64,000 nucleotides of DNA. It comes from Liopterus haemorrhoidalis. Lineage: Eukaryota; Arthropoda; Insecta; Coleoptera; Dytiscidae. The stretch is from assembly GCA_963971575.1 (NCBI GenBank), contig OZ020611.1:49733466-49797465 (forward strand), in the 5' to 3' direction. Made by a program: the position numbers and the translations under genes. The notes beneath the pieces were generated by a model. The model saw nothing but the letters and a program-made list of their open reading frames with translations. It was not told the origin of the DNA and made no database searches. The stretch's first letter is position 1; the number at the start of each line of letters is the position of its first letter. This document shows positions 12,001 through 20,751 of this stretch, piece after piece.

Positions 12001-14927
12001 TTTGTTCTTATGGACTTCGGGTTTATTGTTATTAAAAGTTTTTTTTTTTTTTTTTTCATTGACTAATCTACATTTGCTTGGCAAAAAATTATTTATTTTA
12101 GTTACTAATTCTGCAAGATTGAGTCCCCGATTTTGCACCTAAATCGCTTGTACTTAAATACGGCTCTAGATATAAAATTTATCTATAGCTACAGGCTTTC
12201 CTATTATGACTTCACTGTATATATATATATTTTTTTAAAGTAATTCTTTAGAAACATAATTTTTACAGTTCTGAAGTATATGCATAACTTCCTTATGCAA
12301 TAATTATTGTTATATTTCAGGGAACGCCAGTACATGCAGACAGATCCCACAGTCATCTCAGATGAGAGATGTTGAATGGGCATCAAACACTTGCACTATC
12401 AGCTTCACTACCGTTGGTGTTTGGCCGGAGAATGCAGATGGCACTGATGTTAATAACTGTGATCGCAGTCGCGGAGGCAACCTAATGGCTACCGCTGACG
12501 ATTTTGGAAAACTTAAACTTTATTCTTATCCAGTTACACAACCAAGGGTATGTATCAAGTAGTAAAATTTGTGTCGTTCTTTCATACTTTTTTAAGTCAT
12601 TATAAAAAAGGACAACTAACAGAAGAATAGTTAAAAATATCTAATCAATCGTGCACTTCGTAAGCTTTTAACTGCAAACGACTGCAGCACCAAAAGTATA
12701 TAAGCAGCCGTTACCCCTACTTAATATCAGTCGTCACGTTACCATAAGCAATTCGAGCTGCCAGTAGTTGCAGCACATTGTAAATCGTGACTTGTAGACA
12801 AATAACTGACGAGACTTGTGATTGTAGACAAGCGTTTCCCAACCTTTTTTCATGGTAGACCGGCAAGCGACCTAAAAAAAATTCGCAGACCGGCAAGTTT
12901 ATAAAGTAAAATGTATCGCAAAAGTTTTATATTTTTTATTGCACTGATTACAAACACAAAAAAAAACAAATAAAAAATCACGTATAATTAGTGAAAAAAG
13001 AAGTAAATTATTACTTAAACAATTAGCAGATTAAGGACCGAGATTTTCATCTAAAAATTAAGTGGGACATAACTTATTAGGCGAATAGTTGCATAGTAAA
13101 AAAAAAAATTCGGGGACCGGCAAAAAAATCTCGCGGACCGGTGCCGGTCCACTGACCGGCGGTTGGGAAACACTGCTGCAGACTACTTATTTTACGCATA
13201 ACACACGGCAGTTGTAAGGGATTTTAATAAAAAATTAAATAAACATTGAGATTATGTACAATGTTTAAATTAATTTAATATTGGGAGTGCTGCAACTTCG
13301 CTGCTGTTATGAATTGGTAGCAACTGATATTTACGGAGTTGTGGAAAGACACCCTAAAATTAAAATTTCGAAGTGTCACTTTATGGCAAAAATGTATACA
13401 AGAAAATTTGTTTGCAATGAATTAGTCATTTTGTTGAATAAAGTTTTTAATAAGGCAAACGTTTCGGAGGTTATAGGAAATATTACCTATAGTCAGGGCC
13501 GGGCCGATCATTTTTGGCGCCTGAGGCAAGATAGAAAAATTGCGCCTTTTGATTTTATCCGCCCTCCTTTTTTTCCACACCCATTTTCTGACCCATCTCC
13601 CCTCAAGCCACTATCTTGTCTCGTCCACTATCTATAGGTAACGAAATAAAAACTTACCTTAAAGTTAAAAATTCACACAATCACATAAAGCACAACAAAC
13701 AAACAAATAATTACTTATAAAACTAAAATTAAAAATCAAAAATAGGAAATAAAAATAGTTAGGTAAGTATATAATTTTATTTAAGTAAAATTATAAGTGA
13801 TTTTTTTTAACCCCTGCAATATTTTTTAAAATGTTGCATTTTGTCACCATCTGTACAAATAATTATCCTGCCATAAAAATAGAAAGTTCAAATGATTAGA
13901 TTTTTAGAAAATTTGGCGGGTAAATGTTTAAGATGAGTAAATAGGGATCTTCACGAATTCCTCTGGTTCAGGTCAGTTAAATCAATAACAGATTAAGAAA
14001 AAAGTAGATCTTTCCTTCAAATTTTTTTTATTAATAATTTTTTTATTTAATAAAAAAAAAAAAAAAATTGAAGGAAAGATTTACTTTTTTCTTAATTTCA
14101 AACCCTTCAATTTCAACATTCATATTTGTATCCATAACAGATGTTGGCCATAAATAACATTGAAACCTTTCTTACACTTGATTTTGGTTGAAACAAGTGC
14201 CGTCCAAATACAGCACTACCAGAAATAATAAAATATTTTTTGGCAAATTTGATAATCACGACTATTTTGTTCTAAATCCGGCGCCTGAGGCGATCGCCTC
14301 GCCGCCTCACCCATCGGGCCGGCCCTGCCTATAATGCATGTATTCAGTGTAGTTCTTATATAATAAGTTACATATTTGGGCGGCTATGTTGTCGCTACGT
14401 ACATAAAACTCAAGTTCAGTACTTAAAACTCACTTGTAGCCAGTTTCTTTGGTTTAAGCGGAACTAGATTTTGAATTCTAGTAACTGTTAACGTTCTATT
14501 GAAGCTTTTGATCATTCAAAAATTAGCTCGTGACAACTTAATAACATTAAAATTCCATTTGGTTCCGCTTAAAGGTTTGGAATAGCCTATAAACGAAATA
14601 TTTCAATTATTATTTACGATACAGCAAAAATGTATGTAATGTACGAAATCAGTTAGTAATTATTAAATTTCGTAATAATGTAACACTAAAAATAAGGACC
14701 TTACTAGATATTTGGTGTCTGCGCATGGGAACCGGTAACACCCGCCTGTATTTTTCTTTGTTGAACGAAGTCTATATTTCATTTTAAACTTTTTTTTCCA
14801 GAGTTTGAATCATTCGTATGGAGGACACAGCAGCCATGTAACTGATGTTAAATTCCTCCATGATGATACTAGACTTGTATCAATTGGTGGAAACGATACA
14901 AGTGTTCTACAATGGAGCATTTCTTAA
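77..14927 (+). CDS. EMAP-like (EML) WD40 microtubule-associated protein, 3' part of gene
   Basis: Coding exons: 77-149, 212-418, 4480-4875, 6178-6690, 9680-9703 (possible microexon), 9763-9850, 12321-12547 and 14802-14927 (stop TAA 14925-14927). All junctions are GT-AG and phases agree. The roughly 550 residues follow the EML tandem WD40 (TAPE) domain: an early segment with GQCAGHD and PHIRIWNS, then VISIWDWAKGE, ITCGKNHIGFWS-like blades, GHTDELWGLAAHP, SRDNYVYVYQVTEDGRKYS, GHSSFVTHIDWS, SNSGDYELLY, and a last blade ending VLQWSIS. Family knowledge: EML proteins bind tubulin through this domain and stabilise microtubules. The N-terminal coiled coil/DCX and HELP parts lie upstream of the window. 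Introns 2 to 7 are full of transposon relics. The family call is firm; which insect paralogue it is cannot be said. Confidence 0.95.
611..1945. mobile_element. large foldback DNA element with long inverted arms
   Basis: The sequence from about 615 to 1000 returns inverted at about 1570-1935 with high identity (for example TTCCGATTTTTGGCGCAGT near 642 and its complement near 1889). The arms encode mirror-image copies of the same spurious 87-codon ORF. The left part also has three tandem units of about 140 bp, each starting CCGAGGTACCTGGTG (about 910, 1050, 1192). The inner part is AT-rich and has no transposase. It sits in EMAP intron 2 (418-4480). Confidence 0.75.
910..1260. repeat. three tandem units of about 140 bp inside the foldback element
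   Basis: Units begin CCGAGGTACCTGGTG at about 910, 1050 and 1192 and contain GGGGTCGCT, CCGAATATCGCAATAGC and AGTTTTATGC. The first differs in GTGTCCGAGG and in GGACACTACG in place of GAGCGGTACT. The inverted right arm holds the complement near 1490-1640. Confidence 0.75.
2777..3600 (+). pseudogene. decayed mariner-like transposase
   Basis: An N-terminal helix-turn-helix piece (about 2777-2940) reads RSTIAAQCSILQQRIWKILK then HEYGPYEMQCHQELL, the pattern of insect mariner-like DNA-binding domains. After a gap with stops, about 3380-3570 reads WIGRGDPIN, a stop, PAKSPVFTLCDFFLWGHLK and then KIYKTRHPN, matching the catalytic-core block normally RGPI-WPxRSPDLTPLDFFLWG. The Asp of SPDLTP is replaced by Val, and stops are frequent, so it is dead. 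Confidence 0.65.
4000..4070 (+). repeat. tRNA-like (SINE-type) B-box sequence
   Basis: GGTTCGAATCC at 4034-4044 matches the Pol III B box and is preceded at about 30 nt by TAGCTGACTGG, a possible A box. No cloverleaf with paired acceptor stem is evident, so this is a tRNA-derived repeat head rather than a tRNA gene. Confidence 0.35.
5004..5825 (-). mobile_element. decayed hAT element with transposase C-terminus relic
   Basis: Inverted ends TAAGGTGACCATA (5004) and TATGGTCACCTTA (to 5825). On the - strand about 5525-5628 reads ERVFFLMNSFWTSDKTQLD then VDTLKAIL, the hAT dimerisation region (usually ERVFSLMN-W...RL...V-ALL). Flanking 8-mers are only loosely alike. Related short ends, TAGGGTGACC, are found on the intact 255-bp element at 45537. 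Confidence 0.65.
5365..5600 (-). repeat. possible LINE 3'-end fragment with (TAA)n
   Basis: A TAATAATAATAATAATAG run at about 5367 followed by sequence like the 3' tails at 36490 and 55525 (CTTTATTTAACTAGACATA). Its extent is unclear and it overlaps the hAT relic. Confidence 0.3.
7060..7220 (+). repeat. tRNA-derived SINE-like sequence
   Basis: TAGTGGTCAAAG near 7073 resembles an A box and GATTCGAATCC at 7114-7124 a B box, about 40 nt apart, as in tRNA-derived SINEs. The tail is not clearly delimited. In EMAP intron 6690-9763. Confidence 0.4.
7670..7815. repeat. repeat shared with 58805-58930
   Basis: About 135 bp, with blocks such as ATTATAAATGTATTGT and ACAACATAAAAAATGAAC, recurs in the same orientation inside the Harbinger element at 58373-59810. 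Here it ends immediately before the 7829 Harbinger element. Confidence 0.6.
7829..8662 (+). mobile_element. PIF/Harbinger element with TAA target duplication
   Basis: Ends AGGCTGTACACACTAGTAGA and its inverted partner TCTACTAGTGTGTACTAGCCT; TAA flanks both ends (7826-7828, 8663-8665), as expected of PIF/Harbinger (TWA). The subterminal parts carry repeated GTCT...AGAC motifs. It holds the 5' part of a transposase gene and lacks the catalytic half, so it cannot move alone. Confidence 0.9.
7952..8400 (+). pseudogene. PIF/Harbinger transposase, N-terminal part
   Basis: The reading frame from 7922 has RKRKRWWTREVLAGGPRFG, then LRLEDAMGFRNFTRLMP, FEHLLLMVGRIIMKQDTKF, ETIPASLRLAVTLRFLASG and SFTSLMYTFRISKQAISKMV ending PDVCEAI. 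This is the N-terminal helical/HTH half of HARBI1-like nucleases. The DDE catalytic part is gone; after about 8350 the frame runs into the element's terminal sequence. Truncated by internal deletion. Confidence 0.88.
8690..9400 (+). repeat. dispersed repeat with tRNA-like A/B boxes, copy 1
   Basis: Shares long blocks with the inverted copy at 61880-62640: CAAAATTGTGC, CCAGATGGTTTAAA, AATTTTTGATCAGATTATG, and TTTTATTTTGTTCAAATTAT. Contains TGGTTAGCTTGC (8956, A-box-like) and GAGTTCGCTCC (8990-9000, B-box-like). The right end has ATGTGTGAAAATTCAAACTT, seen at the ends of other copies. It fills most of this part of the EMAP intron. Confidence 0.6.
9680..9703 (+). CDS. candidate 24-nt cassette microexon of the EMAP gene
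   Basis: Between exons 6178-6690 and 9763-9850 there is a 24-nt block reading GSGGEGAS, preceded by a pyrimidine-rich AG (tttag) and followed by gtaaat. Both neighbouring exons meet at phase 0, so inclusion or skipping keeps the frame. In vertebrate EMLs the sequence runs from CT directly to GHSS, so the block would lengthen a loop between WD40 blades. Only 59 bp separate it from the next exon. It could be a chance pair of splice sites. Confidence 0.45.
10090..10733. mobile_element. non-autonomous hAT element, perfect 8-bp duplication
   Basis: Ends CAGGGCTGTTCAACC and GGTTGGGCAGCCCTG; CTTTAGAA flanks both sides (10082-10089 and 10734-10741). Interior contains CGATCGACCGG-type motifs and a G run, with no ORF. 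The 8-bp duplication assigns it to hAT. It interrupts the 9910-11235 element. Confidence 0.92.
10734..11215. repeat. degenerate tandem array, core TATTTCAAATATTTCC
   Basis: More than fifteen imperfect units of about 20-30 bp (ATATTTCCCTAGTATTTCAA-like). Spacers are not unique sequences, so it is a satellite-like array inside a transposon and not a CRISPR array. Confidence 0.75.
11379..11786. mobile_element. TA-flanked MITE, CTGTTCCAAACGG family, copy 1
   Basis: Ends ACTCTGTTCCAAACGGTTAG and CTAACCGTTTGAAACAGACT with TA on each side (11377-11378, 11787-11788). 408 bp. Homologous over its length to 33923-34329 and, in reverse, to 44627-44984. TA duplication suggests Tc1/mariner-type mobilisation. 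In EMAP intron 9851-12320. Confidence 0.88.
12830..13175. mobile_element. hAT-like MITE (GTTTCCCAACC ends)
   Basis: Ends AAGCGTTTCCCAACC and GGTTGGGAAACACTG; flanks TTGTAGAC and CTGCAGAC agree at 6 of 8 positions. Interior repeats GACCGGCAAG and GGACCGG. No coding capacity. In the last EMAP intron. Confidence 0.75.
13494..14327. mobile_element. hAT-like element (CAGGGCCGG ends)
   Basis: Ends CAGGGCCGGGCCGATC and CATCGGGCCGGCCCTG; flanks CCTATAGT and CCTATAAT match at 7 of 8. GGCGCCTGAGGC occurs near both ends. No transposase recognised. In the last EMAP intron. Confidence 0.82.
14434..14590. mobile_element. short MITE related to the CTGTTCCAAACGG family
   Basis: Ends TAGCCAGTTTCTTTGGTTTA / AAAGGTTTGGAATAGCCTA with GCGGAACTAGATTTT and ATTTGGTTCCGC inside, as in copies at 24054-24233 and about 34972-35147. 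Lies about 210 bp upstream of the last EMAP exon. Confidence 0.7.
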
Positions 14928-15438
14928 ATGCAATATAAAAATTTAGTCCATCCGTTTCTTCAGGTAGAGCAGAATAAGCGTTTAATATTGCCTTAAAAGG
15001 GGCCTTGTATATTATTTAATATATATTTTATTAACAGTGGTAATACCTAAGTTGTATATTTTTTATATTGTATCACTGTGTTGTGCTGTATTAATTTTTA
15101 ATATGTATTTTTAATTATTTGTGTTTATATTTAATGTAAAAAATCACTTTTAAAATATAGATGTGCGAAATATAGACACTTTACAAAAAGTAAACAAATC
15201 ATAACTCAATTATTTTTAACAATCCTATAGAACCTTGCAATTATATTCCAGGTTGGCAGATTATATATTAGATATTGATTACTAAGAACCCTCTTCACGG
15301 ACGTATCTCGTTCATGTATTTCGCACCGCTTTCTTTCTCTCCGTTATATCGAATATTCCTTCGTTTAGCGAAAAATGAGCAGTAAATATATTTTTTCGTC
15401 AACCGTATTTCGTAATTGGACTTACTTTTGGTACTTTA

Positions 15439-15989
15439 AGGATTCCGCACACCAAAGCGGCCGCATTAGCGATACGACTAGCGATCAGGTCTCCTCACAC
15501 TAACGCGGTGGGAGTGGCGGTAGCGATCAGTTAGTGAATCACGGTATATAGTTGTGTGATAATATTGATTGCGAGAATACAATAGAATAATGAATTGTAT
15601 GTAGAGAAAAAATAATAATCTACTTAACAACAATTTCCAAAACTTTTCCTATTTCGTCCCACACTTTATTTTTTTTCCTAATATTCTTGTAATCAGGATG
15701 TGCTAAGTCATACAAAATTAAATGATCCTTTACTGATTCTATGATTTTTTTCTGTTAAATTATCTAGTTTCGACACTATTTTCTTAAATATATTCACTCT
15801 GTTGTATATAAACAATGAATATCGCGCGGCCTAACGCAACTTGTCGAGTTCGGCCGCCAGTGTTTGGTGATCGCTAGACTGAACGCTGCATTCGGCGTCG
15901 TTCTCAGATAGCTGAACGCTTGTATTTGTGTGGTCTCATTGTATTATATAGGTTGCGTTAGACCGCCTTCGTAACGTGTGTGGAATCCT
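15439..15989. mobile_element. PIF/Harbinger MITE with TTA duplication
   Basis: Ends AGGATTCCGCACAC and GTGTGTGGAATCCT, flanked by TTA at 15436-15438 and 15990-15992. GC-richer than its surroundings with repeats of GCGATC near the ends. No ORF. Between EMAP and lin-52. Confidence 0.88.
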
Positions 15990-16356
15990 TTATACTTGCG
16001 CTCTAGCCCTTTCGGCCCTGGAAATTTTCGCCTCCAGTAATTTTTTTTTTTTTTTTTTTTTTCATTAATTGGGATATCACAGTATCAAAAAATCATTTTT
16101 CATAGTTTGTTGAAAATTTTATTTTTATCTTTAAAAAAAAAACTAAATGGTATCTTTTGTGTACATCAGGTCAGGAAACAACAAAATTTCAGTTATTCGC
16201 CATTGTGGTCGGGTTCTGCAGATTTGTTATTCGACGTAAAGGTTTTAATATCTGTTGTTTGACAAATTTCGTCCTTCCATATCTTGATTGCTCGTCCTAT
16301 TCTTCTGTTTTCTGATGGTTTCGTCTCATAAGATGCTGTCTTTGATCACCTATTCT

Positions 16357-16662
16357 TTAGACATGCTCTAACAATATCATTGGACTTTCTTGTATCAGAT
16401 GTTCTACTAATTTCGTCTGTAATTCTTGCCTAAACATCGCATTTCTAATACCATCTTCGATCTTTCCTGTTATTTTGCTTAAAAATGTAATTTCCGTGCT
16501 GCCGATCTTTATTGTTAAATCGTGGTAGTCTACGATTCCCTGGCATATGTGAGTATTGCCTTTGCTTCTATGGGATTTGTTTATTTCCAATAAATTATAA
16601 TACATCCCATACTCAGATGCCGATAAAAGAAAGAACTGTATTCGAAGTGAAATATCACACAA
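16357..16662 (-). CDS. unrecognised 101-codon ORF
   Basis: The reading frame has a plausible protein-like composition (LLEINKSHRSKGNTHICQG, KITGKIEDGIRNAMFRQEL) but I cannot tie it to a family. It lies in repeat-rich intergenic DNA next to a THAP-bearing element. It could be a fragment of a retroelement polyprotein or chance. Confidence 0.25.
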   Translation of the reverse strand: MCDISLRIQFFLLSASEYGMYYNLLEINKSHRSKGNTHICQGIVDYHDLTIKIGSTEITFLSKITGKIEDGIRNAMFRQELQTKLVEHLIQESPMILLEHV

Positions 16663-17227
16663 TAAATGTGCAGTAGACGATTACAATGGATCGTATACGT
16701 GGTAGAGGATTTGGGAAGGAAAATTAAACACTCGTCGAGCAATAGGAAATATTTGCAAAAGATGGTAGGGCTTGTTGGTTATAGACCATATTAGTGTGTC
16801 GTCACATACATGTGCTGCCATCTGAGAGCTGTCTTTTGGAAGTTTTTGACTGATTTAAAATACATGTGACATTACTTTTGTTACCTAATTTTTATGAATA
16901 TCTTCAATTTTGGAGCAAAAAATGTATGTATTTTTGATAAATATATATAGTCCAGATACTTTATATTATAGAATAATGATTTTATAAATATATAAATAAG
17001 AAGATATTTATAGGTTACGTTTTTAAATAATATGAAAATCGAAATATCTTTAGTATTAATGAACACTAAGTAATCATTAATATTTTGTTTTAGAATGCAT
17101 AGTGGTGTATTGTTTTGCTCCAAATTGTAACCATTACAGCTACATTCTTCATTGCAAATTTTTTCGTTTTTAGACAGATCAAAATGAAAAACAATAATGG
17201 ATAAAATAAAAACAACATATTGTTCCT

Positions 17228-17300
17228 TGTATGCTACAACATACAAAAACAAATGATTTTAACTTGAGTTAGGGATAATTCTTACTTTAGCAACCGGCCA
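17228..17300. mobile_element. half copy of the 128-bp hairpin MITE
   Basis: Starts at the loop (TATGCTACAACATACAAAAA) and runs to AGCAACCGGCCA followed by TAA. The other arm is missing. Full copies lie at 32746-32873 and 45810-45937. Confidence 0.75.
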
Positions 17301-17905
17301 TAAACCATTTAGATATGGCATACACACTTATTGCTATGTTACTTGCCATAATAATGATTATTAAAGTAAAATTTTCAAAATTAACCTCCAAAATAATATT
17401 GTAGTAAACCTCAAAAATAATGACATATTTAATTATAATGTATAAAATAAGAATTTTAATAAATAAATATTGACCTGTAGTTTTGATGTGAAGCATTCTC
17501 TTACATTGATAACTTAATTTATATTTCCAAAATACAATTTAACAAAAAAACAACATGCTTAATAGGGGATACGCATAAAATTTATATTTCCTTAAAACTA
17601 CATTTTTTTGATATGTTAATGTTAGTTATGTCACCTAACAAAACAAAAATCACATTTTAATTAATATTATAGCCAAATTTTTTAATTAAAATATTGTAAT
17701 TTTGAAATAAGCCGACCACGGCGCAAAGGTTGCCGAGTAAATACGACTGAGTATGACGTCAAACGATAGGGGTTTGACGTCACAGATACAGCTACAACAT
17801 AATCTTTACGTGTGTATATTGTATTGTTCGAGAGTTTTGTATTTGTTTTTAGACAATTTTTCACGCATTTATTATTAAAATGGTAGATAAAGATTTTGTT
17901 AGGGC

Positions 17906-18151
17906 TCAGAATGATAATTTACCCAACATTGATGCATTTATGCACACAACATAAAGTTTACTTTTTTCTGAAATATCGGTTTTATTTCGCCTCATAGCTT
18001 TCAGCCACAAATTTCGCCTTTTCTGTTGTTTTTCGCCATCAGGTAATGATATAAATTGTTTTTTTGGATTTCTATTTGAACTATTTGTGCACATCGGTAC
18101 TAAACAATATTTTCGACTATGTTTCGAAGTACTGGGGCCTGGATCTTCCAT
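17906..18151 (-). pseudogene. THAP zinc-finger domain fragment
   Basis: Starts MEDPGPSTSKHSRKYCLVP and continues CTNSSNRNPKKQFISLP, KRRNLWLKAMRRN. This matches the first half of the C2CH THAP finger (C-x4-C, the Pro and Trp landmarks, and the basic AMRR loop). The final C-x2-H pair is not found in frame: after KLYVVC the sequence diverges, probably by a frameshift. THAP domains are site-specific DNA binders common in transposases and their derivatives. Confidence 0.72.
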
Positions 18152-18299
18152 ATTTTATATACTTTAATATAAAATTTAATTCGGTAAACATGTATAAATT
18201 GTTTTTATTTTTTATAGAATTAAATTTTATTTTAATTAAAATCACTCTAACTTTACATAATCTATAAAAGTTATACAAGCAAATAAGTTCACAACAGAC

Positions 18300-18372
18300 T
18301 ATGTAGGCTACACGCTGTATACTGGGTAGGCTATATGCAGTACACTGGGTAGGCTAGTAGTGTACTGCGTCA
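18300..18372. repeat. short tandem repeat with GTAGGCTA units
   Basis: GTAGGCTAcacgctgtatactG, GTAGGCTAtatgcagtacactG and GTAGGCTAgtagtgtactgcg stand in tandem (about 24-bp period) inside the THAP element. Confidence 0.6.
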
Positions 18373-18787
18373 CTTAGAAGGGGTATGACGTCACACGTCG
18401 TTTTCGCGCGCTACATACATTTATGATTTTATTAAGCCTTCAAAATAAAAATAAAAAAATGCAAAACTGTTTTTTATGTTTATATGCAACAAGAGGAATA
18501 TAATAAAAAATTAAAATAAAATCATGCCTATCCCCAATTCAAATAAAAGGAATCCAACCGCGAGGCGGCAGCACTGAATCCCATTTTGTGACGTAGTTAC
18601 TAATATGGTCTATTTGCACTTTACACAATCCATCTATATGACTTGAACATAATTAAATCGAATAAAAGTTTACTGCAAGTATTGTACAGATCCAGGGCGA
18701 TGGTAAGAGGCTGCATGTGGTTGGAAGGATCAGCTTTCAAAGTCCTAACAAGTAGAAATTTAAAAAAAACCTTTTAGTAAAACAAAT

Positions 18788-18793
18788 TTTATT
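18788..18793 (-). terminator. candidate lin-52 polyadenylation signal
   Basis: AATAAA on the - strand (plus-strand tttatt) about 50 nt beyond the lin-52 stop. EMAP converges from the other side and ends 3.9 kb away. Confidence 0.45.
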
Positions 18794-18843
18794 ATAATAA
18801 ATTCAAATATATATTAATAATTAATAAACGATATTTTATAATT

Positions 18844-20751
18844 CTATTTACTATTTGTTCTCTTAAATAAGTTTAAATATTTCCCCCGGGTCATTTCCTT
18901 GGATTCTTCAACTCCTAACTGGTAAGCTACGTCATGGAGCTCCTTGACTTTAGCAATCAAACCGCCCGTAGACAGAGAGGCATATTCTGAAACAATAAAA
19001 AAAAAATCATGCAATCTTTCAGATTAAAAAGATATTTGAAAAAGTTTTCCACAAAGATTAAAAAATGTATACATTTAAGAAACACTAAAAAAATCAGCTG
19101 TTGCCACCACAGATCCGATCGTCATCACCAAGTACGTCAAACATTCAAACGTCCGTAATCGACAAGCTGAAAGCTATTCCAGTATCCGAGTTCCAGCACT
19201 GCTATGAGGATTGGAAGAACCATCTCCAGCGCTGTGTGGCTCCCCAAAGGAGTTATTTTGAGGGAGACAATATTGAATTGTAATTCTATATGAATAAAAT
19301 TTTTTTAAAAAACCAGTCCGGTTACTTAATTTACACACCTCATAATTGATAGAATAAGATAAAGATATACATTTTAAAATATTTATTTTCGTTTCTGGTT
19401 CGTTTTACTTCTACTTATCCCCACATGTATTACATTATATTTCTTCTGAGAGATGTTATTCATATAATATAGTGCCAAAATGGAAAACAGGAAACATGCG
19501 GCTATACAAACTCGATGTACAACTCCACAAGCAACCGATGCAAACACGAGACAAAAGAAAATTTCCGGGAAAAGTTTGGTTTGTGTATGTCGTCCTAATA
19601 TTACAGATTCCAAATTATCAATCGCAGTTAGGCTGAATAGGAATATGAATGACCCCACAAAACCACCAAAAATTCTTAACAATTGTGTTGCAAACCAATG
19701 ACTGAATGTCTTCATTCCAGAAAATAATAATAGAGCCAGAGAAGCAGACAGAAGAAGTGATGTTACGGTGGAAGCGGTCATTCTTTTATAAAAATCGAAG
19801 TTTCTTTCATAAACAGCAATTCAACTCAATTATGGTTATACCACAAGAACACCAAACTCAAAGTGAAATAAAATCAGTAATTAGTATGACAATCTTCAAT
19901 TTTGATTGACACTATTAAAACAATTATAGATACACAATTATCTCCATAGAATGCCTACTGCGATTCTGTCAAAGAATTTGACACAGAGAAGGAAAATGAT
20001 ATTACAATACTTGCAAGTTTTTTAAAGAACGGGAAAATTGAGGATTTTGAAAATTCCCGAGCCAGGCAAATAACATATCAAACACTACAGTTCTAAACAA
20101 AGCTAAATAGATATCTACTGTACAAATAAAAGATGAAAGTTACATACTAAGCTACTCAATATTTATTCTAAAATTAAGAGTAAAAATGATTACATATTTT
20201 ACGATCAATTAAAGAAGCAAAAACGCAATAAATAGACAATCAATTTAACTTACGATGTAGTAAATTGGTATCTTCTGTTGTAAACGTAGTTGAATAAGCC
20301 GCTCGCGTGTTATTAGGTGGGGTGTGAAAAGAAATAAACTCTGATACACCCGAAACTGTAAATAAACAAAGAATATTAAATACTACAATTTTATCAAAAT
20401 TTTAAAACATACTTCTTTCGGGCCATAATTCTGGAGATGTACGATCCAGTTTTTCCAGACTTAATAAACTTTCTTCAAAGTCTGGAAAATTAGGAGTTTC
20501 AGAGTTGGTTTCTGAAAAATATAGAACAAATATTTGAATATCCAGACAGCTTTGATAGAAGTATTAACCTCACTTTTAATGGGAATTTACTGGGAACTCT
20601 ATTATATAAAGAATTATCTTTTGTTGAAGTGTTGTAAGTAAGAAAATTTAGAATATCCAAGATAAAAGTAACAATGTCTAATTTTTCTACAAAATATTTT
20701 AATAATATATTCTTTACCTTGTTCAACAGTCGCGGGCTCATTGTCAGCCAT
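18844..20751 (-). CDS. lin-52: LIN52, DREAM/MuvB complex subunit
   Basis: Four coding exons on the - strand: 20718-20751 (ATG), 20413-20511, 20254-20355 and 18844-18986 (stop TAG), with phases 1, 1 and 1 consistent across GT-AG junctions. They make 125 residues; human LIN52 has 116. Diagnostic blocks are ESLLSLEKLDRTSPELWPE (the conserved LIN52 core that precedes the pocket-protein-binding region in vertebrates), SGVSEFISFHTPP, and the C-terminal helix with AKVKELHDVAYQLGVEES and EMTRGKYLNLF. Known role: MuvB core subunit that links LIN54/LIN9 and RBAP48 to pocket proteins in repression of cell-cycle and developmental genes. An AATAAA on the - strand at 18788-18793 lies about 50 nt past the stop. 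Intron 3 (18987-20253) holds the whole KRTCAP2 gene and a mariner relic. Confidence 0.95.
19101..19344 (+). pseudogene. mariner 3' end: transposase C-terminus and terminal repeat
   Basis: About 19155-19283 reads VIDKLKAIPVSEFQHCYEDW then LQRCVAPQRSYFEGDNIEL and stops, the C-terminus of mariner transposases (CYEDWKxRxQRC...YFEGDNI). The terminal repeat follows, ending GTCCGGTTACTTAATTTACA with CACCTCATA. The 5' part is missing. It lies within lin-52 intron 3, 38 bp from the KRTCAP2 stop, on the opposite strand. Confidence 0.85.
19383..19781 (-). CDS. KRTCAP2/KCP2, oligosaccharyltransferase accessory membrane protein
   Basis: A single uninterrupted 132-residue ORF. It follows keratinocyte-associated protein 2 over its whole length: N-terminal hydrophobic segment with SLLLSASLALLLFSGM, then LRIFGGFVGSFIFLFSLTA, the hallmark NLESVILG, LFPEIFFCLVFASVACG, and VHRVCIAACFLFSILALYYM before a basic tail ending NQKRK. 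Four hydrophobic stretches fit the four-span ER membrane protein. Family role: accessory subunit of the STT3A-type oligosaccharyltransferase, in co-translational N-glycosylation. The tail is shorter in prolines than the human one but equally basic. The gene is intronless and nested on the same strand within lin-52 intron 3, so it needs its own promoter or a lin-52-derived transcript. No AATAAA is visible just downstream. Confidence 0.93.
   Translation of the reverse strand: MTASTVTSLLLSASLALLLFSGMKTFSHWFATQLLRIFGGFVGSFIFLFSLTAIDNLESVILGRHTQTKLFPEIFFCLVFASVACGVVHRVCIAACFLFSILALYYMNNISQKKYNVIHVGISRSKTNQKRK

Larger units (their letters stand above)
16784..18610 (-). mobile_element. TA-bounded DNA element carrying a THAP-domain ORF
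   Basis: Inverted ends GACCATATTAGTG and its complement ACTAATATGGTC, with TA directly outside (16782-16783, 18611-18612); CGTCACA and GTGCTGCC recur inside both ends at similar distances. 1.83 kb, mostly AT-rich, with a THAP ORF, three TGACGTCA octamers and a half copy of a hairpin MITE. The superfamily is unclear: P elements have THAP domains but 8-bp duplications. Confidence 0.65.
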
